A stretch of 64,000 nucleotides of DNA from Xestospongia muta (taxonomy: Eukaryota > Porifera > Demospongiae > Haplosclerida > Petrosiidae), in the NCBI GenBank assembly GCA_963693285.1, contig OY848920.1, forward strand, positions 3,051,135-3,115,134, read 5' to 3'. Position 1 is the stretch's first letter, and each line of letters begins with the position of its first letter. The notes below the pieces were generated by a model that worked only from the letters and a program-made list of their open reading frames with translations, was not told the origin of the DNA and made no database searches. Positions 1-11,568 of the stretch are shown here, one piece after another. Position numbers and translations under genes: made by a program.

Positions 1-2930
1 CCCCTCCAAATTGGTGACTTGGACAACCTGCCAAACCTCGCATTGATATTGCCTTCTTCTAACACGTGTGTGAACACGTGCTCGGTTTCTCTTCCATCTT
101 TCTCCCCCCTTCTCTATGCCTAATTTTTTTTGGAATAACCTGGAGGGTGCCTCGTTTTGCTCTCAAATCTGGATATGCTATGATGAAGTTGCTCATTGGA
201 GAAGAAACTTATTTCAAATTTCATTTGGCAAAGTCGGCAAAACTCTAGTAAAGGAGCTAGCAAGACTATTCCAGGCATATGCTGACTCCTTCAGTATAGA
301 ATCAGGAGCTCTCTACGCAGCAATGACTATGCCATCTTTATTGCTTCAAAGGCCTCCTGGGAAATACATCCTAAAGACCTATCCAAACATCTTGAGCATT
401 GTCTATCCATGTGGATGCAGGGTGATCTCGAATCACTATTAATCGAAGGACACACCATCCAATCTTGGATCAAAACTCAACATTCCCCCAGATCATCCAA
501 GGATATGGCTCATTGATTTGCTAACCTTATTTTCACTGGCAAAGTTAGGGATGCCATCCATCTGTTAACAGAAAATGAAAATGGTGGTGTTCTCTCTCTA
601 GACTCTCGTGTTAAAGGACGGCTGGTGAAACACATCATAATTGATAAACATGCACCAAGTAAACTACCTACCCCTTTAGCCCTCTCCAATCCTCTTTCCC
701 TCATCTTCTATATATCCTATTGTATTTTACTCAATTACTTCTGACTTAATATGCTCTACAGCTTTTCATATCTTTGGCTGTTTTGGTCCTTCAGGATTGG
801 ATGGATCAGCTATGAAACGTCTTTGTACTTCCTATCATCACTCAACTGATTTATGCTCAGCCTTAGCATCACTTTGTAGGAGAATCTGTACAGAGTATGT
901 TGACCCTCCTGGAGTTCAGGCTCTACTCACCAGCTGCTTAATTGCTGTAGATAAACTTCCCAGGGTTCGCCCCATAGGAGTTTGAGAGGTTGCTAGACAT
1001 AATAGGAAAGGCGATATTGATGATAGTAGGAGATATTCTTGACACTACTGGTATCGATCAATTATGTGCTGGTCTACAGGGAGGCTGCAAGGCAGCCATA
1101 CATGTGGTTCGAAATATGTTTGTTTCCTTGGACTGTGAATCCATCATTCTTGTTGATGCTAGCAATGCTTTTAATTTACTGAACAGAAAATTAGCACTCC
1201 TGAGTATACATCAACTCTGCCCCTCAATTGCCATCATCTTAACAAACTGCTATTGCTCTGAAATACCATTGTTTATTGATGGGAATATTATCCTTTCCTC
1301 TGAGGGAACTACTCAGGGAGACCCCCTGGCCATGGTGATGTATGCCTTGGGAATACTGCCTCTAATTCATCAATTGAATCAATACTCTGCTTCACAAGCC
1401 TGGTATGCTGAAGACGCTGCTGCTCTCGGTACAATTCAGCATCTCCAAAAGTGGTGGAACGAGCTCACATGGAGAGGTCCACAATTTGGGTACTTTGCTA
1501 ACTCCGCCAAGCCCTGGATCATAGTCAAACAAAACTTTCTGGAAAAGGAAAATCCTTTTTTGATGATGTCGTCATTAATATCACTTCAGAAGGTCACAGA
1601 TATTTAAGGAGCCCCATTGGTACTAAGGAATTTATCTTTGGTTTGTTCAAGGTACGATTAATGACTGTTCTAATCAATTGGAAAAGCTATCCTTGATAGC
1701 AAGTTCTCAACCACATGCCGCATACTCCTCGTTTATTCAGGGCTTTTTCAACAAATTAGTTTTCCTCTTCAGTACCACACCAGATGTCTCTGCTCATGTT
1801 CAGTCTCTTGAACAAATTATTCGTCATCAACTGATCCCTGCTGTAACAGGCATTTCAGCCATCAACGATTCCTTTAGAGATCTACTCTCCCTCCTCACCC
1901 TCATGGGTATAATGGGCATTGCTTCCCCCTATTTGAGGCCAAGAAACAGTATCATGATTCCATCCATATTTTGTCTTCACTGATACAAGCTATTATTAAC
2001 CATTCTTCATCCTCTTTCTTGTCAATTGTTGAAAACATCTCAAGAAAAAAAAAATCTCTGCTACTTGTCACACATTATTTAATACGAAGTTATCTGAGCT
2101 AAAGGAATCTTTTGATGAAGAAGACTCTCTTCTATGCTGTCTCGAAGTAGCAAGTGAGAAGGGAGCCTTTTTGTTGCTAACAACCAGAAAATCAATGAAC
2201 ATGGGTTTGCTCTTCATATAGGTGCTTTTCTAGACACTATCCACTTTAGATATGGCTTGACGCCACCAAGATTACCCCCAAACTGTGTCTGTGGAAGCAA
2301 TGTCATGGTTGAGAATGCCCTCAACTGTAAAATTGTGGGATTCCCTCTATTAGACATAATATTAGACGCGATATTACCGCTGAACTACTAACCGAAACTT
2401 CCTCCGCTATAATGACGGAACCTCCACTTCAGCCTCTCTCAGGTGAAGTGTTCGAATATCGCACCACCTTCACAGATGCCAATGCAAGAGCAGATATTGC
2501 AGTGTCCAACTTTTGGTCTCCCTCTCTACGTTCCTTCTTTTGATGTACACATCTTTAATCCATTCAGCTCAACATATAATAAATGCTCTTTGAAGACGTG
2601 TCACAAGAGGAATGAAATGGAGAAGAAAAGACAATATGAAGAATGATAAGAATAGTCGAACATGGGTCATTCACACCCTTGGTATTTACTACAGCAGGTG
2701 GTATGGTTCCTTCAGCTAATATCTTTTTCAAACGTCTTGCATCTTTAGTATCTGAACATTATTCAACACCTTACTCACAGATATTGAACTGGATTAGATG
2801 CTGCATCTGCTTCTCACTATTAAGATTGTCCATCACATGCCTTAGAGGAGCTAGGTTGTCATATCACCATCCTATAAACTTGCTAAAATCTCTTGACCAT
2901 GCTCTGTTTGAAGGGAGAGTTTCCTTTTAA
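1..2930 (+). mobile_element. Degenerate reverse-transcriptase retroelement
   Basis: Reading-frame fragments on the plus strand line up in the order expected for one retroelement polyprotein. A pre-RT segment lies at 797-985 and ends in VRPIGV. The reverse-transcriptase core lies at 990-1607, with a TTQGDPLAM block and a WYAEDAAA block that corresponds to the YxDD box, its first Asp replaced by Glu. A thumb-like segment follows at 1678-1983 and C-terminal pieces at 2443-2646 and 2643-2930. Neighbouring pieces are in different frames, and stops separate them, so the element is dead. The 116-442 segment may be an upstream piece. No terminal repeats or target duplication are visible and the left end may lie outside the window. 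Similar proteins are common in sponge and cnidarian genomes. A non-LTR class is likely but not certain. Confidence 0.8.
990..1607 (+). pseudogene. Reverse transcriptase core fragment
   Basis: This 205-residue open segment is the best preserved part of the retroelement. From the N-terminus it shows a QLCAGLQGG stretch, VDASNAFN (the first catalytic Asp region of the palm), TTQGDPLAM, and WYAEDAAALG in place of the usual YADD-type catalytic box. It is followed by a WW..L..GP..GYF motif typical of this element family. The frame is shifted by one base relative to the preceding segment around 983-989, and it ends in a stop at 1605-1607. The Asp-to-Glu change in the catalytic box and the breaks on both sides argue against activity. 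Confidence 0.8.
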
Positions 2931-3738
2931 CTATCTTACCCCCTTTTTGCTTTGTGACTTTTTCTTTTTATTGCTGTAAATGCTATTCTTTTGACCTTAT
3001 TATTATTACTGATAACTGTGAAAAAGTTATCTTAATAGTTGTTTTTCAAATATATATCTAATTATTTACATGAAAAAAAATTTAAAATCAAAAAACATTT
3101 CAAACTATAGATGCAATTGTGTGTTGAGTATGACCACACCTACGTCCTGGTGTAATAATCTTATGCCTCTTCAAATTCTAATGACACCTTTACAGTTAAT
3201 AGCTGAATAATGGTACTAATAGCAAAGGAAAGATGGTAGTTATTTGGTTAGCCACATTTACTTTCTTTTGGATACACAATCAACTTTGGGAAAACTATTT
3301 GATGATAGAAAATGTGCATTACCACTCGAGTTGATCTTGCAAGTGCTTGCCTTACTACATTTCAATACTCAAAATTAGATAATTTTGGTATTAGTTTGTA
3401 GCTTAAAGCTTAATCTATTCAGTAATATTGCTATTAAATTTACATCATACGAATTTAAAAGTGCAAGGTGATAAAGAAATTTACTTTGATCCTGCCCATA
3501 CAAATTACATTTAGCATAAATATAATTGGACTTAATATATTAATGTGGTCTATACTACAAATACATGTACTTACTGTTTGTTTGTTACATTTAAGTTAAT
3601 ATAATATCTTGTAGTCTCTTTAGTGCCTTTATTCCATTCTACCTATGTAAAAGATTATTACATTACCTACTTAAACCAACAATGTTCTCATGACTAGTAG
3701 CGAGAACATTGTTCTGTTAGTTCCTCTAGTTAATTTTA
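2931..3738. other. Intergenic, no gene recognised
   Basis: This is AT-rich sequence with no convincing exon. A perfect 12-bp stem with a 12-base loop lies at 3678-3713, just beyond the stop of the minus-strand gene that ends at 3739. Confidence 0.5.
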
Positions 3739-4286
3739 TTATGAAAAGCTAAGTAATCTAGTAATCACAATTTTAGGTCTATCTTCAGCTAATGCTTGAC
3801 TGTCAGTAATTTCAATACCTTCAATTGTTATAGGATATTTGAGATTAATTATGAAGTCACTCAATCCAGGACTAGCAGATACATCTACAGCAATATTAGG
3901 AGGATTAAGACTCCATGACTGATTAAAGTTATCAGCATCTTTCTTGTTAATTTATATCAGAGTATTTGAAATATAAAAACAGATAACTTACAGTACATGT
4001 ACTTACATACATTTTTTAAACCATACCTAACACCCACTCACCTGCCCACACACACACACAAAACACATAGCATTACGTTACTACTGGTAATGGATGTATT
4101 GATGTCATTTCCCACCCATGAATTGCTTCATCATTGAATCCTAATAACTTTAAACTCTCTTTTGTATAAATATCTGTATGTATAAATATATCTTTCTCCT
4201 CTTCTCTTGATGAAGGTACATTAGTATCAAAATGTAATGGAAAGTTGTCTTCACTACCAAATTTAAATGTCAGTTTTAAAATTGCC
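3739..4286 (-). CDS. Unrecognised gene, last two exons
   Basis: Two minus-strand exons join in phase 0. The first, 4286 to 4085, is preceded by an AAG-type acceptor and ends at a GTAGTA donor. The second, 3942 to 3739, ends in TAA at 3739-3741. The first exon encodes about 67 residues, including an FGSEDNFPLHFD stretch and GFNDEAIHGWEM. The second encodes about 67 residues, with WSLNPPNIAVDVSASPG and a hydrophobic strand-rich segment, which suggests a beta-sandwich-like fold. I do not recognise the family. Upstream exons should lie above 4286 but were not found with confidence. A stable hairpin follows the stop. Confidence 0.4.
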
Positions 4287-4975
4287 TTAATAAGAAATTT
4301 TAATGATTAACTTATCATTTAAAGTGATTAACATTTATTACACTAGAATATACAGTATCTTGAACAACTGTAAATTGCATCTTCCATAGTCTTGAGTGCA
4401 AACCAAGGGGGCTTAGCCCCTTTATTTTGAAGATTAGGGGGGGTCAGCCCCACTCCCCCCTCTTTTCTATTCCAAGGTGTGCATGTCATGTGAACACACC
4501 ATGTTTTCTCTCTTGCTTATGAAGATGCCAAAGGGAAAGAGAATGAGGTCACAAACAAAGGAGGTTGTACATAGTTATATCACTCACATCAGATAATGGT
4601 GACATCATTATTGTGTATTATGATATCTACAACATACTAGGCAATCCACTCCTAGATTTAAGTGGATGTATACTCTATCTATATTAAGAGAATGACAACA
4701 CAAGTTGATAACATCATTTTATAACTCACAAGGACAAATGATCACATTAGGAAACTATAACTGCAAACACTGTGACATACACTGATTTAGAAGCTAAAAT
4801 TAATGCTTTCATATTCCAAATTATATTAATTAAAAAAAACTATACTTTTATACTTTTAACAATTTTCGCTTACATTTCACGTAATAAAATCAAGTGATAC
4901 GATCGCTCTCTTGCTAGCAATTGTGGGTGTGGCAAAATGAATTAGCCGCACCCTTCCCACGTCCTTGTCAAGCAC

Positions 4976-6038
4976 ATGGCATCCTGCTCCAAGCACAAGG
5001 AATTGTGGTTGCTTGGAAAGGACTTAGTTGCCTTGGACTCAACCATGTGGTAAGTATAATAACTAAATCAAACAATAAAATAGTTATGTAACTTTCAGTA
5101 TTTACATACATAATGCTGTATACATGTCTCTTAGTATAAGGTTGGATATATTACATGTATCATATCAAACATAAAGATGGGTCTTGGTAGAGATATGTAC
5201 AGTCTTGTCTCATAACCATGTTTGTAGGTCTGGATATGAGACTACAAATTATTTATTTGGACTTCTTGTTGGTCATTGTCACAAAATTCGTAATGAGTAG
5301 CTTCCTGTATTTGAGCATTGATAATGATAGCATGAACGTGTATGTTAATCACTTTATAATTTATAGTACATTAAGTTATATGTGACTTGTTCTTTTATTC
5401 ATTTAGTTCAGGAGATATCCACCCTTAAATTGAATAAACCTTATATTAATAGCATTACCAAACATACAGAGGTATGTGTATAAGACAATTTATTACAAAA
5501 TATTAAATTATTATTAGTAATAAAATAGCATATGGTCATTAGATTTTGATTTCCAACAAAGAATGACATCCATTGTGATTTGTGACTAGTATATACAGTA
5601 TTTATCATTTATATTATATAGGCTCCTCCTATTTAAGTGTATGGATTAGAAGGAAGATATGCTTGTGATTTGTTTTCAGTTGCTAATAAAAATGTCATTA
5701 GATAAAGTGGAAGAGGAACTAAAAGACTTTCGAGTAATTGATGGTTACTAATATAACTCCTATTAAAACTCCTAATGTATAATTATAGTGAAGTACATGT
5801 AGAGTGTATATGTACATGTACTGGTTTATACAATTGTTGGTTCAAAATAATGGTTTTCTTTTATAGAAACTAATGCAAGATTTACCATCTCTCTCTGGTT
5901 TTATTAATAACGCTACCATCAGAAAACAACTGAAACAAAGTAAGTAATAAAGATAAGTATTCTTTCAACACTTATTCATCTATAGTTACTCATAATGATG
6001 TTTTAAAAGAGAAGCAGTATTCTGATCTCACTATATGA
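4976..6038 (+). CDS. Small six-exon helical protein, 126 residues
   Basis: Six exons with good splice signals keep a single open frame: 4976-5049, 5228-5289, 5407-5471, 5680-5733, 5867-5939 and 5986-6038. The ATG is at 4976 and TGA at 6036-6038. Intron phases (2, 1, 0, 0, 1) agree at every junction, which is strong support that this is a real gene and not chance. The product starts MASCSKHKELWLLGKDL and is predicted to be largely helical, with a charged region (KVEEELKDFRKLMQDLP) that may form a coiled coil. No signal peptide or membrane segment is seen. The family is not recognised. Its start lies about 700 bp from the oppositely oriented gene at 3739-4286, so a divergent promoter is possible. 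Confidence 0.6.
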
Positions 6039-8162
6039 ACAACCTTTGGTAAGTCCTTAATCCACAGTGACATATTATCTGTTATTGTTGTCATATTGCT
6101 TTTTAGGTGTATTAGGTCAAGGCATTTAACCAGTGTCTCACACAGTAATCAAAGTAATATAGTGAATGTTTATAGAGGAGCAGTCAATATGCAATGGTGT
6201 TGTCACTACTGGTAAGGTATAATAATATTCATTATTAGGTATATGTAGTTATATGTGACTTTTCACTTCATAAAGCCACTGAGTGCCCAAAATAATGACG
6301 ATTGTGTATAATCATGTGTTTGATATTTACAGATTTTTCTCTTCCTTCTTTAGACTGACAATGTCCTCGTAATTGGTGTGATAGTATTGGTAATAAATAC
6401 ATTGATGAGTTCACATCAGGAGCCATTAGCCTCACTAAGGAGGAAGAGTTTACAAATCCCATTCTAAAGCTGGTATTGCATTAAAAATAGTTTGTGATCA
6501 TATTTTGAGATCTTAACAATTATTAATAATATAATGAAGTAGATATTTAATTTATATATGCCTGCATTAAAGTATCCAAAACAAACTGAGAGCATACTTG
6601 TACAGATTTTCTTAAAAGTTATATGTACTTCCTAAGTCAGCTTTGCAAAGATATACAAGCTAAATAAATTGTACAAGTACAAAGAAAACTTACTGATGTT
6701 ATAATGACTTCTAATTACTCTAAACAGTAAGGTTTGTTCAATTCATTACAGAAAAGAAACAGAAGAGGTGAAGATTAAATGTATCAGACTCTGATGAAGA
6801 TATATCTCCAAGGAAAAGAATCCCTCACTATATATCATCTGACAGTGACTTAGAGTCATATGATGTATCAAATGGACATGGTAAGGAACCAGCTAGTGGG
6901 AGACTTTACAAAAAGAAAGGAATATCTCACAAAATGACACCTTACCTAAAAAAATACCACAAAAATATAAAGGTATAGTTTGTTAAACTGACATGTAATA
7001 AAGATACTTTACTAGTTCATTGTCATGTTAGGCAGGGAAGAGAAAACATGGAAGACAATAGTTTTAATCAATTTCTATGTATACTGCATTAACTTGATCA
7101 TTGTATGACATGTTAATGATATTTTTAACTCTGTTAAAAGTATAACTTATATTCATACAAATAGTTATATTGATAATTATATTAACTAGTTTAATGTTAT
7201 ACATTAGGAAGTTAGTTTGTCATGTTGTTCTTTTTATAGGTCACAAACGACTCACCCAGATGGAGAAAATGCCACGTCAAAAAGGAAATCTACTACTACC
7301 TCAAGTTAATAATTGTATTTAACTATACTAGATGTAATTTTAATTAGATATCTTTCATATTAAAGCCAAGGTAAGATAGTACTACATGTGACACTTTCAT
7401 ATATTGCTTCAAATCAAGTGTTGTCAAAGCTAATAACATTATGATATCATATTAACATCATAGCACATTAGAAATCAAGACAAGGATTTTCTACAATGCA
7501 GTATTATTACTGGTTACTTCTTTTGTTTTAGAGTGTTGTCAACTACATTACATGTGATCCAAATCTCATAACTACCTGCCACTCATATCTTAGTGTAATA
7601 CTCTGTTTTATAGTTCCTAAAGGAGAAAATGGACTCTTACCTTATATCTAGCCTTCTGTAATAGTAACCATATTCTTAGTGTCTACTAAAAATAATCCTA
7701 ACCCATAAACTCTCATAGTCACCCATTACATCATGGCTCAGATATATCTGAAGTTAACTGTCCTGTGTTCTAATAAATATTTTTAGTGGCTTCCTTTTTG
7801 TCATCTATTGACCTTTTCAAATGTAACTTAGGGATGTAGTGGTTATTTGTAAGGTACAAAAAGTGCATACTCCAATATAAAATTAATACTGTTAGCTTCT
7901 AATATTTAGAATTTAGGGTATTAATTAAGTAATAATTTCTAATTGATCCATGTACTTTCTATTCATAGACACCATCAACTATGAATATTGTGTTTGTATT
8001 TAGTAGTTTGAATTATTGGCAGTTTTTTGAACAGTTTGTCTTTTGAAGTCATCTATATATGTGTTAATAGCAGTAACATGATTACACTTATATTGTTTAA
8101 CAAAAGTAAACATCATATTGTTATATCAATACTAAATTATATATTTTTCTATTTCATATTAG
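6039..8162 (+). other. Mostly non-coding; possible exons near 6.4, 6.8-7.0 and 7.24 kb
   Basis: Short open stretches bounded by plausible splice sites occur at about 6393-6470, 6790-6969 and 7240-7340. The 6790-6969 stretch reads SDEDISPRKRIPHYIS and then a Ser/Asp-rich, Lys-rich segment, ending at a GTATAG donor. The 7240 stretch can join it in phase 0 and runs to a TAG. They could be exons of one gene running toward the death-domain exon at 8163, but I could not link them without stops. No family was recognised. Confidence 0.2.
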
Positions 8163-8458
8163 ATAATATAGTTAAAGGTGGTGTACATGTATCTACTATA
8201 CTAGATCATCTCTTGGATCAACAACCTACACTTGAAGAACTAATTTCACATGTTAGAACAGCAAAGTGGAATCAGTTAGGTGTGAAACTAGGACTGGACA
8301 GTGTGGATCTAGCTGGATGTCATGATTATACCAGTATGTATCAGTTATGGATTATGGAGAAAGCAAGAGAAGCAACAAGAAGGAATTTATTAGATGCTTT
8401 AAGTGCTATTAGACAGAATAATGTACGAATAAAGTATGAAGATTATCTAAAATCAATA
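8163..8458 (+). CDS. Orphan death-domain exon
   Basis: A single exon is bounded by a TTAG acceptor (phase 1 entry) and a GTAAGT donor at 8459. It encodes about 98 residues with the death-domain pattern seen elsewhere in this window: LLDQQPTLEELISHV, then AKWNQLGVKLGLDSVDL, a QLWI helix, RRNLLDAL and a final IKYEDYL helix. Death domains are six-helix protein-interaction modules that assemble apoptotic and innate-immune signalling complexes. No partner exon was found on either side: the next 1.4 kb downstream holds only repeats. It is therefore either a fragment left by duplication or one exon of a gene whose other exons I could not see. Its phase-1 entry matches the other death-domain exons here. 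Confidence 0.6.
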
Positions 8459-8937
8459 GTAAGTTACATTGTCCATATATCAATATATACATGTGCATAG
8501 AGTGGACCCCTTAGTTAAAAATAGCCCAATATTATTAATTGACATTGATCTATATTAAACTTTAATACTAATCATAACTTGATTGTTTTTAAATATAATA
8601 TTCCCATAATTTATATGAAAATAGTTTTAAACTATGTGAACAAATTCTGACCACAAATTTCTATTACAAACTCATTTCCTCATTTTTGTAGGTAGGAAAT
8701 CTATATAAGTGATGTTATGTATGTCAACAAGTACAATATAGTAAGTATACTAGTTACCTTAATACAAGTATGTACATAGTATGTGGATATGTTCATGTAT
8801 ACATATAAATGATAGTTCATTTGAACTACTAAATTGAATGATTTGTGGCCGCCAATGCTTTGGATTCAAAGATTGTCTTTTTAGATAAGACAGTTCCACT
8901 ACATGTATACGACTAAGTCTATACTTACAAAAACCAC

Positions 8938-9029
<92 letters not shown>
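8938..9029. repeat. GA dinucleotide microsatellite
   Basis: This is about 92 bp of (GA)n with one AA interruption near 8949. It produces a spurious Ser/Leu-rich reading frame on the minus strand. The flanks (8459-8937 and 9030-9860) hold no gene that I can recognise. Confidence 0.95.
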
Positions 9030-9031
<2 letters not shown>

Positions 9032-9860
9032 TGTAGGCCTCCTACACAAATAATTAAAATGCTTCCCACATTTTAACTGACACATCTACATCTATGTTTA
9101 TATCATAGATACTTGTACTACAGACTTAAGTGTATTTTCTCTCTGTTGCTGTTTCTATAATAGCCTTGTACTAAAAGCCTTTATACCATCTTAGACTTTT
9201 GTTATTCATAGCTTGTATACTTGTTGTTAAGAGAATGTAGTACAGGAGTGAACCTGAATAACAAACTATAGTTTAGTAATCCCTCACTCACAGGCAGTCT
9301 TCTTGCTCAAGCTTGTGTCTAAAAATAATATCTTCACTATTGTGGGAAAATTTGCCATTTTAACAATTTTCATAGGACCTATACTCTAATTAACATATTT
9401 GTGTTGATAGTTAAATATATTCTGTAATTATTGTACGTAATTGTTATCTAACCTTTACCATTTCCTTTTAAGGAACATGTAGATCCAGTAATTCTGATGA
9501 GGTGTATTTTCTGCTTTAGTTGTTAACCTTTTACATTGTAAAGATCAGTTATTATTATAGTTTGAAACATTTCTTGGATAATATAAATATTACGATGTAA
9601 CTTTCTTATCTTCTGGATTTAATTTTTTTGTTCAATATTATTAAAAGTGGGAGGGTACCAGGGAGGAGTTTATACTTCAATGGCAAAATATCTATTAGAT
9701 AGATTTAATTGCAATTATCTTGTATATTACAACTTAAAATAATATCAATAATGTGATAAAGTAGTTAATCATCTCAATGATTTTTGTTCCATTGACTGAA
9801 CTATTTTCTTACCACAGACTGTTCCTTTAAAGTTATTCCTTATCATTATCCTAATGATAC

Positions 9861-10080
9861 TAAAACAGAATCATTACCTACAATGGCAGATATGATCCTT
9901 GCTTCTTTTGCTCCAATTACTGGAGTACTGTTATGGCAATCTGGAGGATCTTCATTATAAAGCAGGTTTAAAAAGGATGACTTGCCAGTTCCAGGTGCAC
10001 CTGAGACAGAAAACTTGGACCATTTAGCAGTGACATAGCCCTCCTTCATAGCTTTGTCCAGTAACTTCTTGTTAGTACCT
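9861..10080 (-). CDS. P-loop NTPase exon (Walker A)
   Basis: This exon enters in phase 1 after a TATTAG acceptor. It reads GTNKKLLDKAMKEGY, then a beta strand and the Walker A motif GAPGTGKSS, then LLYNEDPP, which looks like a switch or effector region. The same exon, with the same flanking intron sequence, recurs at 17.53-17.77 kb. Which NTPase class it belongs to cannot be decided without the rest of the domain; a small-GTPase-like or AAA-like fold both fit. The donor is GTATCA, immediately after the exon. No further exons are visible between 9030 and 9860. Confidence 0.6.
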
Positions 10081-11568
10081 AATATATAATAGAAATAAAT
10101 TTTAAAATTTGATTTAAGTAAACAATGTTGTTAACAAGGATTACATAACACATTATAATGATTAGACTTCTAAAATTGGTAGCTATAAATTATAGATATT
10201 TTAAATTTCTAATTCAATCCTTTAGTACTAGCTAGAATATAGTCAGTTTCTATTGTCCAGCTTAACAAGTACAAGTACATAACTCTTTGTGTACATGTAC
10301 AATAGATAATAGAGTAAAGGAAAGGGAGAAGACTTGTGGGTGTGGTTACAATAGGATATAAATTTATATGGTTATCATAAAAAATGACAGTTGACTGGAG
10401 TGATAATTTCAGTAACAATTACAAACATGTTTACAGTAGTAATGTATATAATGTTTGAACTTTCATTGTTATATATAAAGTTCATGAAAGCTTATACAAT
10501 AGTGTTCACATTAAGGTGACAAGTGTATATGGTTTAGATTAATCACTTTTTATTAAATTAGTGGGTGTAATGATGTGATAATTGTTGTGATAATAAGCCA
10601 CAAGTATATTGATTAATAATTTATATTAGCACAGTAAAGTTATAAGGTCTTGTGGTTAGGAATCACTGAAACAACTTGGAAACCTTCACATGCTGTCCTT
10701 ATAATATTGACAAATGAGTATGATAAACAAAAACAAGAATTTGTTGAGGATGTTATCAGTAATGGTCCTGGTATAGTTACACATTAAACTTTTCTCTAGT
10801 GATAATGGTAAGAATCCATATCCAGGAATACTTAGTATTAAGGAATATATGTGAGATAGGCTCCAAAATATACCCCTGAATAAACCATCCCAGGACATAA
10901 TAAATATAAAGGGATACTTAGTATTAATGGACAAATACGAATACACTGGACTGGACAAATACGAATACACTGGACTACTAAGAACCATCCCAGGATATAC
11001 TAAATACCAAAAGATACTCAGTATTAAGTGATATATAGGTATGCACTAAGCTCCTGACTCTCACTATCCCAGGATGTACTAAGTCTCTAGTGATACTAGT
11101 GTTCAGGGATATGTATGTACTGGACTAATGAATTGATCATTCCAGGATATACTGTAGTTAGTATGTATACTTAACACTAAGGAATGTGTATATCTCTTGA
11201 GTTGGGATCATATCAAGATGTACCAGTGATATACTTGGTATTGAGAAACATACATGTACTAAACACAGCCAGTATCAAGTTTAAGGACAATCAGTGTTGA
11301 CATTGGACTACTTAGTATCCTGGGATATATAGGATTGTTAGTTAATAATTATCACTTCAAATGTTACATGCTGACCATTTCAGTATTTGTAATTATATAT
11401 TAAATACAATATTGTAAACAGTATTTGTATTTGTAATTAAATACTTTTGCAATGTATTTGACCTAAGTCTGTATAATATATTACTTTATTAAGAGAGTGC
11501 TTTACACATATATGCATTTGTTAAAAACAATGTGTATTATGTGTGTGTGTGTGTATACATATATACCA
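10081..11568. other. Intron with degenerate repeats
   Basis: This interval separates the zinc-finger exons from the P-loop exon of the minus-strand gene. It contains repeated degenerate units around 10780-11340, with recurring words such as ATCCCAGGATATACTAA. No exon was recognised. Part of 10080-10270 is duplicated at 17771-17950. Confidence 0.45.

Noticed and set aside
4400..4470. GGGGCTTAGCCCC-type words as a terminator
   Set aside because: The palindromic GC-rich stretch lies in a eukaryotic intergenic region and no transcript end was tied to it; more likely a repeat remnant.
8759..9085. Minus-strand frame of 108 codons rich in Ser and Leu
   Set aside because: It is created by the GA microsatellite; no domain and no splice context.
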